Of a stretch of 40,353 nucleotides of DNA, positions 16,447 through 24,833 are shown one piece after another (positions within the stretch are counted from its first letter, which is position 1; the number at the start of each line of letters is the position of its first letter). The DNA comes from Acidobacteriaceae bacterium (GTDB lineage Bacteria > Acidobacteriota > Terriglobia > Terriglobales > Acidobacteriaceae). The notes under the pieces are model-generated. The model ran no database searches and was not told where the DNA came from. It saw only the letters and a program-made list of their open reading frames with translations. The translations under genes and the position numbers were made by a program. The stretch lies in NCBI GenBank assembly GCA_027452125.1, contig DAIDGZ010000058.1, positions 1-40,353 of the forward strand. The letters run 5' to 3'.

Positions 16447-16818
16447 ATGGCACGAGCCTCAACCACTTCCGACGCATTTAACGCCATCGCCGAACCCCGG
16501 CGGCGGCAGATTCTGAGCTACCTTGTCGTGCAGGAGCGCCAGGTAGGGGAGATTGTTGCCGCCATCGGCATCGACCAACCCTCCGTGTCAAAGCACCTGG
16601 GCGTGCTGCATAAAGTCGGGCTGGTCCATATGCGCCGCAATGGCAGGCATCGGCTCTACCGTACGAATGCCGCGGCCATCCAGCCGCTGCACGAGTGGAC
16701 CGGCACGTTCGAACGCTACTGGAAACATCAGTTGAACCGGGTGAAAGAGCGCGCCGAAGCGCAGATGAGTCGCGAGGGCGCAAACAACGCTGGGACTTTC
16801 CCTAAGGAGAATCTATGA
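16447..16818 (+). CDS. ArsR-family winged-helix repressor
   Basis: This 123-residue DNA-binding protein has the ArsR/SmtB pattern: FNAIAEPRRRQILSYL, VGEIVAAIGIDQPSVSKHLGVLHKVGLV (recognition helix) and the wing MRRNGRHRLYRTN. The metal-sensing ELCVCDL motif is absent and there are no cysteines, so it probably does not sense metals. Family members of this type often sit before an AHSA1/SRPBCC gene, as here. Its stop overlaps the next start as ATGA, so the two are translationally coupled. It probably represses its own operon through the dyad in the promoter. Confidence 0.92.
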   Translation: MARASTTSDAFNAIAEPRRRQILSYLVVQERQVGEIVAAIGIDQPSVSKHLGVLHKVGLVHMRRNGRHRLYRTNAAAIQPLHEWTGTFERYWKHQLNRVKERAEAQMSREGANNAGTFPKENL

Positions 16819-17285
16819 CCACAACGACCTTTCCCGACATCGACGCACTCACGCTGAACGTGTATCAGGAGATCCGTGTGCGTGCATCGATCGACATCAC
16901 CTTTGCGGCCCTGCTGGAGCAACTGGGTGCGGGCAACGAACACCCGGATGGCACACCGATGCCCATGACGATTGAGCCGTGGCCGGGTGGCCGCTGGTTC
17001 CGCGATCTGGGCGACGGCAACGGGCATTTCTGGGCTTCGGTACAAGCCATCAAGCGTCCCACGTTGCTGGAGTTGAGCGGACCTCTCTTCATGTCCTATC
17101 CGGTCGCCAATAACGTGCAGTACCGCCTGAGCGAAGAGAACGGCGAGACGCTGATCCGGTTTTGCCACGCCGGTTTCGGGCTCATCTCAGAACAGCACAG
17201 GAAAGGCGTGGTGACGGGCTGGAACTACATCGGCGAAAAGGCTCGCGAGCGCGCAGAAAAGGCGCAGTTGCAGGCTGGCCGCTAA
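16815..17285 (+). CDS. AHSA1/SRPBCC-domain protein
   Basis: This 156-residue protein resembles the AHSA1 branch of the START/SRPBCC fold: LNVYQEIRVRASIDITFAALLEQ, MTIEPWPGGRWFRDLGDGNGHFWASVQAIKRPTLLELSG, then VQYRLSEENGETLIRFCHAGFG, and a final helix GWNYIGEKARERAEK. Such proteins have a deep cavity for a hydrophobic ligand; bacterial roles are mostly unknown. It has AAGGAGA upstream and overlaps arsR by four bases. A DinB-fold gene follows after 48 bases. Its function may be inferred only from the operon: regulated ligand or xenobiotic handling is possible. Confidence 0.85.
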   Translation: MTTTTFPDIDALTLNVYQEIRVRASIDITFAALLEQLGAGNEHPDGTPMPMTIEPWPGGRWFRDLGDGNGHFWASVQAIKRPTLLELSGPLFMSYPVANNVQYRLSEENGETLIRFCHAGFGLISEQHRKGVVTGWNYIGEKARERAEKAQLQAGR

Positions 17286-17333
17286 CCGGTCAATGTTTGC
17301 CCTACCCCCACTTCCCCAAGGAGGAATATCGCC

Positions 17334-17876
17334 ATGTATCTTGCAGAGTCTTTAGCCAGCCAATCCATTGCAGAATCCCTGCTTGCGGAGTTTGAAGCGC
17401 AGGCGTCTCTTACGCGCAAGTTTCTTGAGCGCCTGCCCGAGGACAAACTCGCGTGGAAACCGCACGCGAAGTCTGTGACCGCGGGGCAGCTTGCGTATCA
17501 CCTGGCCATTGTGCCCGGTGGGGTGGTGCGCGGCGCTCTGATGAATCCGTCGCCAGCGCCGGACTTCGACAGCCTTTTCATCCAGCCGGCGTCCCGGCAG
17601 GAGGTGCTGGACAAACTCGATGAAAGTATTGCGACGGTCCGGGAAGCTCTGCCGTCTTTTGACGACGCCGCAATGGCAGAGACCTGGCGCCTGGTGGCTG
17701 GCGAACAGGAGCTTGTCGCCATGCCGCGCGGTCAGTTTTTGCGCAACATCATGCTCAACCACTGGTATCAGCATCGCGGCCAGTTCAGCGTGTATCTGCG
17801 ACTGCTTGACGTGCCGGTTCCGGCCACATGGGGGCCAAGCGCGGATGAACCTCCGCCGTTTATGCAGAGGGCTTAG
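17334..17876 (+). CDS. DinB-family four-helix protein
   Basis: This 180-residue protein of the DinB/YfiT type has the helical-bundle layout: AESLLAEFEAQASLTRKFLERLP, KLAWKPHAKSVTAGQLAYHLA, and RNIMLNHWYQHRGQFSVYLRLLDVPVP. The His in LAYH and the two His of NHWYQH are the conserved metal-binding triad of the family. Many relatives act as thiol-dependent transferases, but the substrate cannot be read here. A strong AAGGAGGA ribosome site precedes ATG 17334. It is the last gene of the arsR-AHSA1-dinB unit; a hairpin follows at 17913. Confidence 0.88.
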   Translation: MYLAESLASQSIAESLLAEFEAQASLTRKFLERLPEDKLAWKPHAKSVTAGQLAYHLAIVPGGVVRGALMNPSPAPDFDSLFIQPASRQEVLDKLDESIATVREALPSFDDAAMAETWRLVAGEQELVAMPRGQFLRNIMLNHWYQHRGQFSVYLRLLDVPVPATWGPSADEPPPFMQRA

Positions 17877-17912
17877 GCGGCTTGGAGTTGTGTTGTTCCA
17901 TCTGCGCACTTT

Positions 17913-17951
17913 CCCCTTCAAGCCAGCAATCGAACGACTGGCTTGAAGGGG
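17913..17951. terminator. Hairpin after dinB, possible terminator without T-tract
   Basis: A perfect 14-bp stem (CCCCTTCAAGCCAG / CTGGCTTGAAGGGG) closes an 11-base loop, 37 bases after the dinB stop. Neither strand has a T run after it, so it may stop transcription poorly or protect the 3' end of the message. Confidence 0.55.
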
Positions 17952-18120
17952 CAACCCGGCTATTCCATGCTTCAGAAGCGGAAGACGGGACCGGTTGTGA
18001 TGAGAGCTAGCCCGGTCATCGATTCGCTCTTCCTCTGGAATCCAGAATTAAACTCTGTCCTGCGTCTCGCGTATGGCAGCCAGCACCCCTGCCGAGTGAA
18101 AAACTGATGGATTGAGGCTC

Positions 18121-18199
18121 GTGCTTACCCGTCCATTTCACGATGAGCCTGTGAAATGGACGGGGTACCAAGCGTCTGTGGCAGGGGACGACTGGGCCA
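18121..18199 (+). repeat. Palindromic dispersed repeat, copy 2
   Basis: About 79 bases matching 16177-16256 in direct orientation with one gap. This copy has a perfect 14-bp stem: CCCGTCCATTTCAC pairs with GTGAAATGGACGGG around GATGAGCCT. The two copies flank the arsR-AHSA1-dinB genes. Confidence 0.72.
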
Positions 18200-18233
18200 C
18201 CCGTCCGACGCGATTTGCGCTCTCAGCCGACGG

Positions 18234-19079
18234 TCAGTTGAGGATGGCGTTGTCGATGAGGCGGGTTGCGCCGACGTGGGCGGCCACGGCGAAGAGCGTG
18301 CCGGGCGCGGCGGTTTCCACGGGCAGCAGCGTGGCCCAGTCGGCGACGGCGATGTAGTCGATGCGCACGGCCGGCTCGCCGGCAAAGACCGCGCGGGCTG
18401 CTTCCACGAGCACACTGGCGCGGCGTTCCCCGTGGGCCGCCAACTCTTCCACATGCCGCAGGGCGCGGCTGAGCACCAGCGCCTGCGCCCGCTCGGCGGG
18501 GCTGAGGTAGGCGTTGCGCGAACTCATCGCCAGCCCATCGGCCTCGCGCACAATGGGGCAGACGACGATCTCGGTGGCGAAGCGCAAATCGGCGGCCATG
18601 CGGCGCAGAAGCGCCACCTGGGCGGCATCCTTCTGGCCGAAGAAGGCTTTGTCGGCCTCGGCGGCGAGAAAGAGCTTGGCGACCACGGTGGCCACGCCGC
18701 GAAAGTGGCCGGGGCGCGAGGCGCCGTCGAGGCGGCTGCCCAGGCCCTCCACCTCCACAAAGGTGGCCGCGCCCGTGGGGTACATCTCTTCCACGGAGGG
18801 AGCAAAGACGGCTTCGGCGCCCTCGGCTGCGGCCAGCGCGCAGTCCGCATCGAAGCTGCGGGGATAGCGCGCGTAGTCCTCGTTGGGCCCAAACTGCGTG
18901 GGATTGACGAAGATGCTGACGGCCACGTGCTGGCATACGGCCCGCGCGGCGCGGATGAGCGAGCCGTGGCCGGCATGCAGCGCGCCCATGGTGGGCACCA
19001 GACCGATGGTATGGCCGGGCTGGCAGCGCAGGGCGCGCGACCACTGGCGCAGTTCCTCTACCGTGCGCAGGATCTTCAT
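18234..19079 (-). CDS. panC: Pantothenate synthetase PanC
   Basis: PanC (281 residues) joins pantoate and beta-alanine with ATP to make pantothenate, the coenzyme A precursor. Family motifs are present: GLVPTMGALHAGHGSLI (HIGH-like nucleotide-binding site), SIFVNPTQFGPNEDYARYPR, HFRGVATVVAKLF, FFGQKDAAQ and MSSRNAYLS. The length is normal. Its ATG overlaps the panB stop as ATGA, so panB-panC is a coupled operon. Transcription would run toward the repeat at 18121-18199; no clear T-tailed terminator is visible. Confidence 0.96.
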   Translation of the reverse strand: MKILRTVEELRQWSRALRCQPGHTIGLVPTMGALHAGHGSLIRAARAVCQHVAVSIFVNPTQFGPNEDYARYPRSFDADCALAAAEGAEAVFAPSVEEMYPTGAATFVEVEGLGSRLDGASRPGHFRGVATVVAKLFLAAEADKAFFGQKDAAQVALLRRMAADLRFATEIVVCPIVREADGLAMSSRNAYLSPAERAQALVLSRALRHVEELAAHGERRASVLVEAARAVFAGEPAVRIDYIAVADWATLLPVETAAPGTLFAVAAHVGATRLIDNAILN

Positions 19080-19999
19080 ACAGCCTTTTTCACCGGGATA
19101 GACGGAGCGTTTGCCTGCGGCTCGGCGGGCAGCGGCTTGCGGGCTTCTTTGGGCAGGTGGTAGCTCTCCGCATCGGAGGGGAAGGCGCGGTGTTCCACGT
19201 CTTCGCGATACTGCTCAACGGCGGAGCGGAAGAGCGCGGCCGCGTCGGCGTAGCGGCGGACGAACTTGGCGGGCGGGGCAAAGGTGAGGTTGACCAGGTC
19301 GTGGAAGACGAGGATCTGGCCGTCGCACTCGGGGCCGGCGCCGATGCCGATGGTGGGGATGGGCAGCTCGGCGGTGATGGCGGCGGCCACCTCGCGGGGC
19401 ACGCCCTCCAGCACGAGCACGCCGGCTCCGGCCTCGGCGAGGGCCAGCGCATCGGCATGCAACTGCCGCGCGGCGTCCACGGAGCGTGCCTGGACGCGGT
19501 AGCCGCCCATGCGGTGCAGGCTCTGCGGGGTAAGGCCGAGGTGACCGACCACCGGAATCTCCGCCTCCGTGAGTGCGCGGACCAGCTCCACGCGCGGCCC
19601 TTCAATCTTGACCGCCTCGGCGCCGCCTTCCTTGATGAAGCGCACGGCGTTGGAGACGCCCTCGGCCACGGAGCTGTGGTAACTGCCGAAGGGCATGTCG
19701 GCCACCACCAGGGCGCGACGCACGGCGCGGCGCACGGCGCGGGTGTGGTGCAGCATCTCGTCCACGGTGACGGCCAGGGTGTTTTCATGGCCCATGACGA
19801 CCATGGCCAGCGAGTCGCCGACGAGCACCATGTCGATGCCTGCCTCGTCCACAAGACGGGCGGTGGCGTAGTCATAGGCGGTGAGCGCAGAGACGGGCTT
19901 GCCTTGCCGCTTCATCTCCAGCAGCGAGGGCATCGTGACTTTGGCAAGGGGAACGGCGGAGGCCGGGGTGGCTCCGTAGGGGAACTGCGTCAGGCTCAT
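19076..19999 (-). CDS. panB: Ketopantoate hydroxymethyltransferase PanB
   Basis: PanB (307 residues) transfers a hydroxymethyl group from methylene-tetrahydrofolate to 2-oxoisovalerate, giving ketopantoate. Motifs include ALTAYDYATARLVDEAGIDMVLVGDSLAMV, PFGSYH, GGAEAVKIEG, PVVGHLGLTPQS and PTIGIGAGPECDGQILVFHDLV. ATG 19997-19999 with GGAG upstream fits the family start; the ORF continues upstream to 20797 but that extension overlaps the divergent deacetylase gene and has no family similarity. The C-terminal tail after residue about 280 is Pro/Ala/Lys-rich and somewhat longer than usual. Confidence 0.96.
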   Translation of the reverse strand: MSLTQFPYGATPASAVPLAKVTMPSLLEMKRQGKPVSALTAYDYATARLVDEAGIDMVLVGDSLAMVVMGHENTLAVTVDEMLHHTRAVRRAVRRALVVADMPFGSYHSSVAEGVSNAVRFIKEGGAEAVKIEGPRVELVRALTEAEIPVVGHLGLTPQSLHRMGGYRVQARSVDAARQLHADALALAEAGAGVLVLEGVPREVAAAITAELPIPTIGIGAGPECDGQILVFHDLVNLTFAPPAKFVRRYADAAALFRSAVEQYREDVEHRAFPSDAESYHLPKEARKPLPAEPQANAPSIPVKKAV

Positions 20000-20164
20000 G
20001 GCGTCTCCAGTGCCGCTCCGTCGACTCAGGATGCGGCCCGAACACCTTGAGTATACGCTCGCCGCGGGGAAAGCGGGCAAGGGGCCTCCGGATTCGGGAC
20101 GGAGGCGGCAATTCGGGCCGTGCCTCTTGCGGTTCCGCGGCTTGGGACAGCACACTAGGGAAGC

Positions 20165-20914
20165 ATGTACACGTCTTTGTATCGCGAGATGGCCGTGGGT
20201 CTGGGCGCCCTGGCGGGAGCCGGACTGGCCATGGGCGGCTACGCCTATGCGGCCATGTGGCCCGGCTCGCGGCTGTTTGGACGTGCGCTGACCGCCCCGC
20301 CGCGGCCGGGGGAGCTGGCCCTGACCTTTGACGACGGGCCCAACCCTGCCTGGACGCCCCGGCTGCTGGACATTCTGGAACGGCACAATGTGCGGGCGAC
20401 GTTCTTCCTGGTGGGGAGCTATGCCGAGGTGCAGGTGTCGCTGGTGCGGCGCATGGCGGCTGCCGGTCACCTGATCGGCAACCACTCCTGGAGCCACCCC
20501 AACCTGGCGTACAGCAGCGCGGAGCGGATTCGCACGGAGCTGACCCAGACGCAGGAGACGCTGGAGGAGATTCTGGGAGAGCCGGTGCGCTACTTCCGTC
20601 CACCGTTTGGCGGACGCCGCCCGGTGGTGCTGCAGATGGCGCGGGCGCTGGGGCTGCAACCGGTGCTGTGGAACGCAATTACGCCGGACTGGTCGGAACT
20701 GTCGGCGCAGCGTACGGCGGCGCGCATGATGCGCAAGATTGACCGCCACCAGAGCCGCGGCTATGCCACGAATATCGTGCTGCACGACGGCGGACATGTG
20801 GACATGGCAGCGTACCGCGAACCGTCAGTGACCGCGGCCGGCATGCTGGTGGAGCGGTATGCGGGCACGCACCGGTTTGTGACCGTGGATGCGTGGCAGG
20901 AGACGGCTGCCTGA
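20165..20914 (+). CDS. Polysaccharide deacetylase (CE4/NodB domain)
   Basis: This 249-residue protein has an N-terminal hydrophobic helix (about residues 10-31), so it is membrane-anchored or exported. A NodB catalytic domain follows: TFDDGP (54-59, Asp56 and Asp57), HSWSHPNL (His107 and His111 as metal ligands), RPPFGGRR (145-152) and VLHDGG (205-210). All CE4 motifs are intact, so it should be an active metal-dependent N-deacetylase acting on peptidoglycan, chitin-like or exopolysaccharide sugars. The substrate is not readable. AGGGA precedes ATG 20165. It is divergent from panB. Confidence 0.92.
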   Translation: MYTSLYREMAVGLGALAGAGLAMGGYAYAAMWPGSRLFGRALTAPPRPGELALTFDDGPNPAWTPRLLDILERHNVRATFFLVGSYAEVQVSLVRRMAAAGHLIGNHSWSHPNLAYSSAERIRTELTQTQETLEEILGEPVRYFRPPFGGRRPVVLQMARALGLQPVLWNAITPDWSELSAQRTAARMMRKIDRHQSRGYATNIVLHDGGHVDMAAYREPSVTAAGMLVERYAGTHRFVTVDAWQETAA

Positions 20915-20973
20915 GGCGGAAACGCCTGCGAGGATGGCGGGTCAGGCGCGCCTCCTGGCAGTGAAGATGGGCC

Positions 20974-21294
20974 TCAGCCTTTCGAGGTCCGAGCGGTGCG
21001 GCGCCCTGCGGACGAGCGCGCAGTGATCTCGGCTACCTTCTCGGCGCACCACAGCTTGATGAGGGACTGATACGGGACATCCAGTTTGCGCGCATGGTTG
21101 CGGATGGTGTTGAGCACATCCTCGGGCATGCGCAGGGAGATGGTTTCCGTGGAGGGCTTGAGCCTGGGGAATGTTGCAACCTTCGCCTTGCTCCAATCCA
21201 CATAGCCCGTGCTGTCGTTCCGCGCAGACTCCCAGAAGGCGCGCTCCTCGGCTTCGGAGGCGAACTTAGGAATTGGCTTCAAGCGCTTGCTCAT
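20974..21294 (-). CDS. CopG-type antitoxin partner of BrnT
   Basis: This 106-residue protein begins MSKRLKPIPKFASEAEERAFWE, a start typical of CopG-family antitoxins (Pfam CopG_antitoxin). It continues with STGYVDWSKA, the beta-strand STETISLRMPEDVL for ribbon-helix-helix DNA contact, and a helix with KLDVPYQSLIKLW. It overlaps the BrnT toxin ORF by 29 bases, and the toxin is first in the operon. The antitoxin should bind BrnT and repress the operon through the inverted repeat at 21608-21628. The tail after residue 92 is basic. Confidence 0.88.
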   Translation of the reverse strand: MSKRLKPIPKFASEAEERAFWESARNDSTGYVDWSKAKVATFPRLKPSTETISLRMPEDVLNTIRNHARKLDVPYQSLIKLWCAEKVAEITARSSAGRRTARTSKG

Positions 21295-21565
21295 AGACGG
21301 CTCTCTCCTTTCGGCTCATGTCCCGTGCGGAGATGGGGCGAATCAGTCTTCCATCGCCGCGCTCAGTAAAAGTTACATGGAGCTGGCGGTCCGCATCGGT
21401 CCTGCCCAGTGCATGCAGCCGGCGCTCCTGCTGGCTGTGACGGATGTCGTCGGCCACAATCAGCGGTGAGTTGAAGAATACCTGCTCAATCTCCGCGCTG
21501 GTTACGCCATGCTTTTCGTTCTTGCGTGCGTTCCCTGCGTCCCAGTCAAAACCAACGTACTCCAT
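21266..21565 (-). CDS. brnT: BrnT-family toxin (type II toxin-antitoxin)
   Basis: This 99-residue protein matches BrnT: FDWDAGNARKNEKHGVTSAEIEQVF, DIRHSQQERRLHALGRT, LHVTFTERGDGRLIRPISARDMSRKERAVYEQ. BrnT folds like RelE and acts as a ribonuclease toxin. The conserved His/Arg positions in KHGV, ERRLHALG and RPISARDMSRKER appear intact. ATG 21563-21565 has GAGG six bases upstream; a GTG at 21577 is possible. Toxin-first order with overlapping antitoxin is usual for brnTA. The upstream region carries a perfect dyad. Confidence 0.88.
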   Translation of the reverse strand: MEYVGFDWDAGNARKNEKHGVTSAEIEQVFFNSPLIVADDIRHSQQERRLHALGRTDADRQLHVTFTERGDGRLIRPISARDMSRKERAVYEQALEANS

Positions 21566-21607
21566 CGAGTGCCTCACCCAAAAACAGACCGCTGGAGCCG
21601 ACTATCT

Positions 21608-21628
21608 TGTATATTTTTCCAATATACA
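21608..21628 (-). promoter_or_regulatory. Operator-like inverted repeat upstream of brnT
   Basis: A perfect 8-bp inverted repeat (TGTATATT, five bases, AATATACA) lies about 43 bases upstream of the brnT start. It contains TATATT and TATACA, either of which could be a -10 box. A known feature of type II systems is autorepression by the antitoxin at such dyads. No clear -35 box was found. Confidence 0.6.
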
Positions 21629-21667
21629 TTAGGCTTCTGCGCCTTTTCAGAAAATCGGGCGTACGCC

Positions 21668-23158
21668 TTACTCCGTGGTATCAATCTGCGCGCGCTGCAG
21701 TTTGTCAGAGTAATCGACGTAGACGGCCTTCCACGTGGTGAAGAACTCCAGCGCGCCCAGTCCTTCGCGATGGCCGTTGCCGGTGTGTTTCACGCCGCCG
21801 AAGGGCAGGTGGACCTCGGCGCCGATGGTGGGCGCATTGATGTAGGTGATGCCGGCCTCCAGGTCGCGGATTGCCGCAAAGGCGCGGTTGACGTCCTTCG
21901 TGTAGAGGGCGGTGGAGAGGCCGTAGTCGATGGCGTTGGCGATGTGGATGGCTTCCTCGAAGGTCTCAAACTCGATGAGGCTGACCACCGGGCCGAAGAC
22001 TTCTTCCCGGGCAATGCGCATGGCGGGAGTGACTCCGGCAAAGACGGTGGGCGCAAAGTACGTGCCGTGGGCATAACTTCCCTCAGTGAGCGCGTGGCCG
22101 CCAGCGAGTAATTTTGCGCCTTCCGCGAGAGCGATCTCGACATACTTTGCCGAGGTTTCGATCTGCGCGGGATTGACCTGCGGGCCGACTTCGACGGATG
22201 CATCGAGGCCATTACCGATGCGCAGCCTGCCGGCGCGGGCCACAAACTCGCGGGTGAACTGCGCGGCGATGCCTTTCTGCAGCAGGATGCGGCTGGTGGC
22301 GGTGCAGCGCTGGCCGGTGGTGCCAAAGGCGCCCCACAAGGCTCCGTCGAGAGCCAGGGAGAGGTTGGCGTCGTCCATCACGATCTGCGCGTTTTTGCCG
22401 CCCATCTCCAGGCTGACGGCCTTGAAGGCGGCCGCGGCATGCGCCGCCACCTGGGCGCCGACGGCGCTGGAGCCGGTGAAGCTGATGGCGCGCACATCGG
22501 GATGCTGCACCAGCGGCGTGCCCACCGCCGAGCCGGTGCCGGAGACGATATTCACCACGCCCGGCGGCAGGCCGGCATCCATGAGCGCCTGCACCAGGTT
22601 GTAGGTGGAGAGCGGCGTGTCCGTAGCCGGCTTCAGGACGCAGGTGTTTCCGGCGACAAGGGCAGGGAAGAGCTTCCAGCTGGGGATGGCCATGGGAAAG
22701 TTCCAGGGAGTGATCAGGCCCACGACGCCGACCGGCATGCGCAGGCTCATGGCGAACTTATTGGGCAACTCGCTGGGGGTCGTTACTCCGAAGAGCCGCC
22801 GGCCCTCGCCGGCGACGTAGAAGGCCTCGTCGATGGCCTCCTGCACGTCGCCGCGGGTCTCGGTGAGCACCTTGCCCATCTCGCGGGTCATGTCGCGGGC
22901 ATACTGCTCTTTGCGCTCCTGCAGGAGGATGCCGGCGCGGAAGAGGATCTCGGCCCGGCGCGGGGCGGGTACCAGCCGCCAGGTGGCGTAGGCCTTTTTT
23001 GCCGCGGCCACGGCCAGGTCCACGTCCTCGGCGTGCGAGGAGGGAAACTCCCCCACCACGTCGCGGTGATCGGCGGGGTTCAGGTTGAGGATGGTTCTGC
23101 CGCTGACGGCCGGCAGCCACTGGCCGCCGATCAGATTCTGGAACGCAGGGTAGCTCAT
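21668..23158 (-). CDS. NAD(P)-dependent aldehyde dehydrogenase
   Basis: This 496-residue protein belongs to the ALDH superfamily and oxidises an aldehyde to the acid. Visible are [40 protein letters not shown] (cofactor site), [24 protein letters not shown], catalytic Glu in SLEMGGKN, catalytic Cys in [24 protein letters not shown] and [16 protein letters not shown]. It resembles semialdehyde dehydrogenases acting on sugar-acid or amino-acid breakdown products, but the substrate cannot be fixed. ATG 23156-23158 with GAGG upstream is chosen; the ORF extends to 23446 but that part overlaps the divergent mreB. It lies upstream of the toxin-antitoxin genes on the same strand. Confidence 0.93.
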   Translation of the reverse strand: MSYPAFQNLIGGQWLPAVSGRTILNLNPADHRDVVGEFPSSHAEDVDLAVAAAKKAYATWRLVPAPRRAEILFRAGILLQERKEQYARDMTREMGKVLTETRGDVQEAIDEAFYVAGEGRRLFGVTTPSELPNKFAMSLRMPVGVVGLITPWNFPMAIPSWKLFPALVAGNTCVLKPATDTPLSTYNLVQALMDAGLPPGVVNIVSGTGSAVGTPLVQHPDVRAISFTGSSAVGAQVAAHAAAAFKAVSLEMGGKNAQIVMDDANLSLALDGALWGAFGTTGQRCTATSRILLQKGIAAQFTREFVARAGRLRIGNGLDASVEVGPQVNPAQIETSAKYVEIALAEGAKLLAGGHALTEGSYAHGTYFAPTVFAGVTPAMRIAREEVFGPVVSLIEFETFEEAIHIANAIDYGLSTALYTKDVNRAFAAIRDLEAGITYINAPTIGAEVHLPFGGVKHTGNGHREGLGALEFFTTWKAVYVDYSDKLQRAQIDTTE

Positions 23159-23388
23159 AGGCGCCTCGCAAACAGACGCACGTATCCTACCGCAACTTTC
23201 CGGCGGGCGGCTGTGAGATCCGCGGCGGCGCACCGGCCCGGAGAGGGTGGGGCGCGGCGCAAAGGGTTGCCGCCAAATCAGGAAAGTGCCCGATGCTGTG
23301 TGGATTAGGGGTAACTGCCTGGGCGCGTCTGCAAACGCCGCGTGGGGCGCGCGTGCGCACCGGCCCGCTGGCCGTACAATAAGCATGA

Positions 23389-24470
<1,082 letters not shown>

Positions 24471-24471
<1 letters not shown>

Positions 24472-24505
24472 TCAGTGATCAGTGGTCAGTGAGCAGTTAT
24501 CAGTG
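24471..24505 (+). repeat. Tandem heptamer array (five units)
   Basis: Five 7-base units follow one another: ATCAGTG, ATCAGTG, GTCAGTG, AGCAGTT, ATCAGTG. The array starts on the last base of the mreB stop codon. Inverted copies of the same unit lie at 24806-24832. Confidence 0.85.
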
Positions 24506-24833
24506 ACCGGAGGCAAGCTGGATCGCTGTGGCGAGACTTCTTGAAGGGGTTTAGCTGGAAAAGCGGGCGCGGGATCTCGACATTGATCTTTGTGGAGATC
24601 CCCGCGCCCAAGGTTCGTAAGGGGTGGATTCCTCGCGCTCCAGACTCTGAATTGCAGCGCAGAGTTTCTGGAAGCGGAACGCGGAATTCGCGAATCGAGG
24701 CTGCGGATTTTTGCATTGATACTGGCAATTGCATCTGTCGTTCGCGCAATTGCGGCTCTCCTGGCCGTAGCCAGAAAGTAATCTGAATCGAGTGCTTTTT
24801 CTCACGACTGTCCACTGATCACTGACCACTTGT
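24472..24833. other. 362-bp spacer between mreB and mreC with inverted heptamer arrays and hairpin
   Basis: No gene is supported. In order it holds the heptamer array at 24471-24505, a hairpin at 24565-24609 (GGGCGCGGGATCTC pairs with GAGATCCCCGCGCCC, one bulge), two identical GCAATTGC palindromes at 24725-24732 and 24746-24753 (21 bases apart), and the inverted heptamers at 24806-24832, which end next to the mreC ATG. No Shine-Dalgarno site precedes mreC. Confidence 0.7.
24806..24832 (-). repeat. Heptamer array in inverted orientation
   Basis: About four units, including CACTGAT and CACTGAC, are the reverse complement of the ATCAGTG/GTCAGTG units at 24471. The array occupies the place where the mreC ribosome site would be expected. 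Confidence 0.75.

Larger units (their letters stand above)
17877..18233. other. 357-bp intergenic region between dinB and panC
   Basis: No gene is supported. The region contains the hairpin at 17913-17951 and copy 2 of the palindromic repeat at 18121-18199. The two flanking genes are convergent (dinB plus, panC minus). Confidence 0.6.
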
